Source: an uncultured Oscillospiraceae bacterium (GTDB lineage: Bacteria; Bacillota; Clostridia; Oscillospirales; Ruminococcaceae). Taken from it: a DNA stretch of 7,398 nt. Under the pieces are notes generated by a model that was given only the letters and a program-made list of their open reading frames with translations, was not told where the DNA came from and did no database searches. Positions 5,729 through 7,398 of this stretch are shown here, piece after piece. The stretch is from contig CAJULF010000090.1 in assembly GCA_910587135.1 (NCBI GenBank), positions 1 to 7,398 on the forward strand. Direction: 5' to 3'. Each line of letters starts with the position of its first letter. Position 1 is the stretch's first letter. The position numbers and the translations under genes were made by a program.

Positions 5729-6025
5729 ATGAGAAACTTTTTCAAGAAAGCAAAGGCAAAGATCATCGGCGCGGTAACTTTTGTTAAGACAGCGGTGTGC
5801 CGCAGGATTCAGAGAACCCGCGCGGCAGCGTACAGGCTTGCGGTCCGCAGCAATGCTATGCTCGCGGCATCTCGTGGCGAAAACTTCGTCGACAGCGGCA
5901 TCAAGATTCTGATCGCGGTCGTGATCGGCGCGCTGCTGCTCGGCGGTCTGTATGCGCTGTTCGGCGATACCATTATGCCCACCGTGACCGAAAAGGTCAA
6001 GAGTATGTTCGATTTCAAGGGATAA
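5729..6025 (+). CDS. DUF6133-like pilin-like small membrane protein, copy 1
   Basis: A 98-aa protein; ATG 5729 follows GGAGGA (5717-5722) with a 6-nt spacer. Residues 1-50 form a long, strongly basic, amphipathic leader (MRNFFKKAKAK... with many Arg and Lys). After SRG50 comes ENFVDSG, then one hydrophobic span at about 58-79 (IKILIAVVIGALLLGGLYALF) and a short tail GDTIMPTVTEKVKSMFDFKG. Basic leader, then Gly, then five polar-start residues with an acid at the fifth, then a hydrophobic stretch resembles a class III (Flp/type IVb) prepilin signal, with Asp55 in place of the usual Glu at +5 and cleavage predicted after Gly50. The family name DUF6133 is from memory. A prepilin peptidase gene follows copy 2 directly, supporting a role as pilin or minor pilin. 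The stop overlaps the next ATG (TAATG). Alternative: a small non-cleaved membrane component of a secretion channel. Confidence 0.85.
   Translation: MRNFFKKAKAKIIGAVTFVKTAVCRRIQRTRAAAYRLAVRSNAMLAASRGENFVDSGIKILIAVVIGALLLGGLYALFGDTIMPTVTEKVKSMFDFKG
5900..5979 (+). repeat. Near-identical 80-nt core, copy 1 (partner 6829-6908)
   Basis: This stretch encodes the hydrophobic core of the first pilin-like protein. It matches 6829-6908 in the second at 79 of 80 positions; the single difference is a silent GTG/GTT valine change. Sequence on both sides differs at many silent positions. This suggests recent gene conversion or a constraint on the nucleotide sequence itself. Confidence 0.85.
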
Positions 6026-6243
6026 TGGAAAAGCTCGGAATGTGGCTTCTGGTGCTGATCGCGGTCGTGTTTCTGGCACGACCGCAAGGCACGGCAGCCG
6101 TTGAAGAACCACAGTACATTGCAAGCGCAGAATGTATCGACAATAATTCAGAGAACGAGGCAGAAATTATTTTAGTCGTTATCTTGCTGATAATTATCGG
6201 TACAGCGTATGCTTGCGGATCGGAGGAAACACATGAAAATTGA
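6025..6243 (+). CDS. Small two-span membrane protein, unknown
   Basis: A 72-aa protein whose ATG (6025) overlaps the stop of the pilin-like gene as TAATG, so it is probably translated by re-initiation; no separate strong ribosome binding site is seen. It has a short start MEKLG, a hydrophobic segment at about 6-18 (MWLLVLIAVVFLA) followed by RPQG, an acidic loop of about 25 residues with one Cys (AECIDNNSENEAE), and a second hydrophobic span at about 47-63 (IILVVILLIIIGTAYA). It finishes CGSEETHEN. The first span could be a signal peptide or a membrane anchor. I do not recognise a family. The position between the pilin-like genes suggests a small accessory part of the same surface apparatus. 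Its 3' end overlaps the spoVG-like start by 11 nt. Confidence 0.65.
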   Translation: MEKLGMWLLVLIAVVFLARPQGTAAVEEPQYIASAECIDNNSENEAEIILVVILLIIIGTAYACGSEETHEN

Positions 6244-6565
6244 CGTAAGGATCAACAGCCTGACCCCCGGGGAGGGCAATGTAAAGGCAATCGCGTCGGC
6301 AAATCTCGACGACTGCTTTGCGGTCAGAAACATTCGCGTTATGGAGGGTAAAAACGGACTTTACGTCTCCATGCCCTCGTATAAGGGAACGGACGGCGAG
6401 TTTCACGATATCTGTTTCCCTACGACCGCTGAACTGAGAAAGCAGCTCAACGGTGCGGTCGCGGAAGCGTATAAGCAGGCTATTGTGCAGATTCAGGAGC
6501 AGTCGAACGCAAATTTTTCGCAGTCGGAGCAGACTTATGAGGCGGCTCCGACGATGTCGATGTAA
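6233..6565 (+). CDS. spoVG: SpoVG family protein
   Basis: A 110-aa protein starting at ATG 6233, 5 nt after GGAGGA (6222-6227). Residues 1-80 match SpoVG closely: KIDVRIN start, NVKAIASANLDD, RNIRVMEGKNGLYVSMPSYKG and GEFHDICFPTTAELRKQL. SpoVG proteins of Firmicutes are small site-specific nucleic-acid-binding regulators, chromosomally linked to sporulation and cell-envelope gene control; mobile elements often carry their own copy. Here it lies between two pilin-like genes, so it may regulate this pilus-like operon or its RNA; that is inference. Residues 85-110 go beyond the conserved core: a Gln/Ser/Glu-rich linker ending APTMSM, the same tail as DUF4314, encoded by an identical 13-nt stretch over the stop (777-789 and 6554-6566). 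Confidence 0.94.
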   Translation: MKIDVRINSLTPGEGNVKAIASANLDDCFAVRNIRVMEGKNGLYVSMPSYKGTDGEFHDICFPTTAELRKQLNGAVAEAYKQAIVQIQEQSNANFSQSEQTYEAAPTMSM

Positions 6566-6580
6566 ACCTATTTAATATGT

Positions 6581-6610
6581 AAAATCCGCGGAGAAATTCG
6601 CGGATTTTTT
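6581..6610 (+). terminator. Intrinsic terminator after the spoVG-like gene
   Basis: AAAATCCGCG (6581-6590) pairs perfectly with CGCGGATTTT (6599-6608) around an 8-nt loop, and the stem runs into a T-tract ending at 6610. This is a textbook Rho-independent shape, 15 nt after the stop. It lies 36 nt before the second pilin-like gene, so that gene either has its own promoter, which I could not identify, or relies on read-through that would lower or tune its expression. Confidence 0.8.
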
Positions 6611-6645
6611 GCATAAATAATAATTATTTTTATGAGGACATTCTT

Positions 6646-6954
6646 ATGAGAAACTTTTTCAAGAACATCAAGAACACTGTAAAGGCAAAGTTCAGCAGCG
6701 TAAAGGCGGCGGTATGCCGTAAGATCAGAAATGTTCGCGCGTCGGTAAACGCAGCGGCATACAGACTCGCGGTACGCAGCAGCACAATGCTTGCAACAAA
6801 CCGCGCTGAAAATTTCGTCGACAGTGGAATCAAGATTCTGATCGCGGTCGTTATCGGCGCGCTGCTGCTCGGCGGTCTGTATGCGCTGTTCGGCGATACC
6901 ATTATGCCGACCGTAACGCAGAAGGTACAGGATATGTTCAATTTCAAGAGCTGA
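6646..6954 (+). CDS. DUF6133-like pilin-like small membrane protein, copy 2
   Basis: A 102-aa paralogue of the protein at 5729-6025. ATG 6646 follows GAGGA (6634-6638) with a 7-nt spacer, and the first 19 nt of the two genes are identical. It has a basic leader (residues 1-54, four residues longer than in copy 1), then ENFVDSG, a hydrophobic span at about 62-83 and the tail GDTIMPTVTQKVQDMFNFKS. The residue before Glu55 is Ala54 instead of Gly, which should weaken or change prepilin-peptidase cleavage if the class III model is right; the acid at +5 is Asp59. The core is almost identical to copy 1 at nucleotide level, while leaders and tails have diverged. Its stop overlaps the peptidase start as TGATG, strongly suggesting joint translation. 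Likely a major or minor pilin-like subunit. Confidence 0.87.
   Translation: MRNFFKNIKNTVKAKFSSVKAAVCRKIRNVRASVNAAAYRLAVRSSTMLATNRAENFVDSGIKILIAVVIGALLLGGLYALFGDTIMPTVTQKVQDMFNFKS
6829..6908 (+). repeat. Near-identical 80-nt core, copy 2 (partner 5900-5979)
   Basis: Second member of the repeat pair, encoding the hydrophobic core of copy 2. It matches the first at 79 of 80 nt, while neighbouring codons carry many silent differences. Confidence 0.85.
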
Positions 6955-7370
6955 TGATCGGCTCTGTTATGCAGTTTGCCGCGATTTCCATTTTACTTGG
7001 AATAGGCACTTTTTTGGACATAAAAACCCGAGAAATTCCGAATTGGATAAGCGTTATTGTCGCGATGACAGCGGTAATAAATTTCCGTTTGGATAATTTG
7101 TGGGGCTTGATCGTCGCCGTTATATTTTTCTCCGTAGCGCTCGCTACGGGGAAAATAGGTGGCGGTGATGTTAAGCTGATCGCGGCTTTGAGCGTAGTCT
7201 GCGGACTTTGGGGCAGCTTCGCGCTGCTTCTTTTCGCGCAGATCGCTATGCTCGTTTTTTATGGAGTTTCCGTAATTGTGCAGAAGCTCCGCGGCAGAAC
7301 GGCAGACAAAGCTCTGCCGTTTGTGCCGTTTATAACCTTTGGATATGTATTGACAGCAATTCTTTTTTGA
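6954..7370 (+). CDS. A24-family prepilin peptidase (TadV/CpaA-like)
   Basis: A 138-aa polytopic membrane aspartyl peptidase that should cut leader peptides from prepilin-like proteins at the cytoplasmic face of the membrane. Both catalytic aspartates of the A24 family are visible: Asp22 in FLDIKTREIPNW and Asp72 in the G-x-GD motif KIGGGDVKLIAAL. About four to six hydrophobic spans surround them. At this length it holds only the peptidase core, without the methylase domain of PilD-type enzymes, as in TadV/CpaA of Tad pilus loci. ATG 6954 overlaps the stop of the second pilin-like gene (TGATG), a strong sign that those products are its substrates. An internal ATG at 6969 is possible but would shorten the first span. 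The next gene starts within 14 nt of its stop. Confidence 0.9.
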   Translation: MIGSVMQFAAISILLGIGTFLDIKTREIPNWISVIVAMTAVINFRLDNLWGLIVAVIFFSVALATGKIGGGDVKLIAALSVVCGLWGSFALLLFAQIAMLVFYGVSVIVQKLRGRTADKALPFVPFITFGYVLTAILF

Positions 7371-7383
7371 AAGGAAAATGACG

Positions 7384-7398
7384 ATGAAGTTTTTGAAA
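7384..7398 (+). CDS. Start of a downstream gene (partial)
   Basis: ATG 7384 begins MKFLK and runs off the right edge; ATG 7378 in the same frame (MTMKFLK) is an alternative. AAGGAAA (7371-7377) is the ribosome binding site for 7384. Five codons cannot name a product. In Firmicutes Tad loci the gene after the peptidase is often a CpaB/SAF-domain protein with a basic-hydrophobic start like this one; that is only a guess from context. Confidence 0.55.

Noticed and set aside
5555..6124. - strand frame of 189 aa
   Set aside because: Antisense to the hairpin region and the first pilin-like gene; no ribosome binding site or family match.
5809..6947. Two similar - strand proteins opposite the pilin-like genes (5809-6087 and 6630-6947)
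   Set aside because: Their likeness is explained by the near-identical DNA of the two pilin-like cores on the + strand.
1..7398. CRISPR array, tRNA, rRNA, IS element, att site, oriT or frameshifted gene
   Set aside because: No regularly spaced repeats, cloverleaf, transposase, terminal inverted repeats or broken family were found. The inverted repeats at 2970-3029 and 5612-5677 are better explained as RNA structures, though an operator role is not excluded.

Overview
The window reads as part of an integrative/conjugative (or similar mobile) element from a low-to-mid GC, gut-type Firmicute, probably a Clostridia/Oscillospiraceae relative. The reasons are the near-perfect GGAGG-type ribosome binding sites in front of almost every gene, the SpoVG-family protein, and a set of accessory families (DUF4314, Api92/DUF1281-like, an LPD28-like protein, DUF3849, BRO/KilAC) that I associate with Firmicutes conjugative elements. 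This host assignment is inference from family recognition; no relaxase, integrase or att site lies in the window. All genes are on the + strand and tightly packed.

Region 1 (1-2927) is an accessory or anti-restriction block: the end of an unidentified gene, an unrecognised 125-aa protein, a DUF4314 protein, a complete C5 cytosine-DNA methyltransferase that must start at a rare ATC or ATT codon, an Api92-like protein and an LPD28-like protein. Region 2 (2928-5603) begins with a 111-nt highly structured leader whose pairings bury the ribosome binding site of an orphan adenine-DNA methyltransferase. The methyltransferase gene runs by short overlaps into a tandem AbrB-like protein, a BRO-N/KilAC antirepressor-like protein and a DUF3849 protein, so the leader could gate all four. 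Neither methyltransferase has a visible restriction enzyme, which fits self-protection of incoming element DNA.

Region 3 (5604-7398) looks like the start of a Tad/Flp-like (type IVb) pilus locus. Two paralogous short pilin-like proteins (DUF6133-like) flank a 72-aa two-span membrane protein and a SpoVG protein. They are followed by a short A24-family prepilin peptidase, translationally coupled to the second pilin-like gene, and by the first codons of another gene. The two pilin-like genes share 79 of 80 nt in their core and have related 5' flanks. An intact intrinsic terminator precedes copy 2; copy 1 has what looks like a collapsed version of it, with two strong hairpins just upstream.

The most unusual signal is a shared C-terminal tail. 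Six unrelated proteins (ends at 483, 788, 2586, 2927, 5603, 6565) finish in a methionine-rich motif close to P-x-M-S-M after an acidic or Gln/Pro-rich, probably disordered linker, while the methyltransferases, DNA-binding proteins and membrane proteins do not. A common sorting, secretion or degradation signal is a testable inference.
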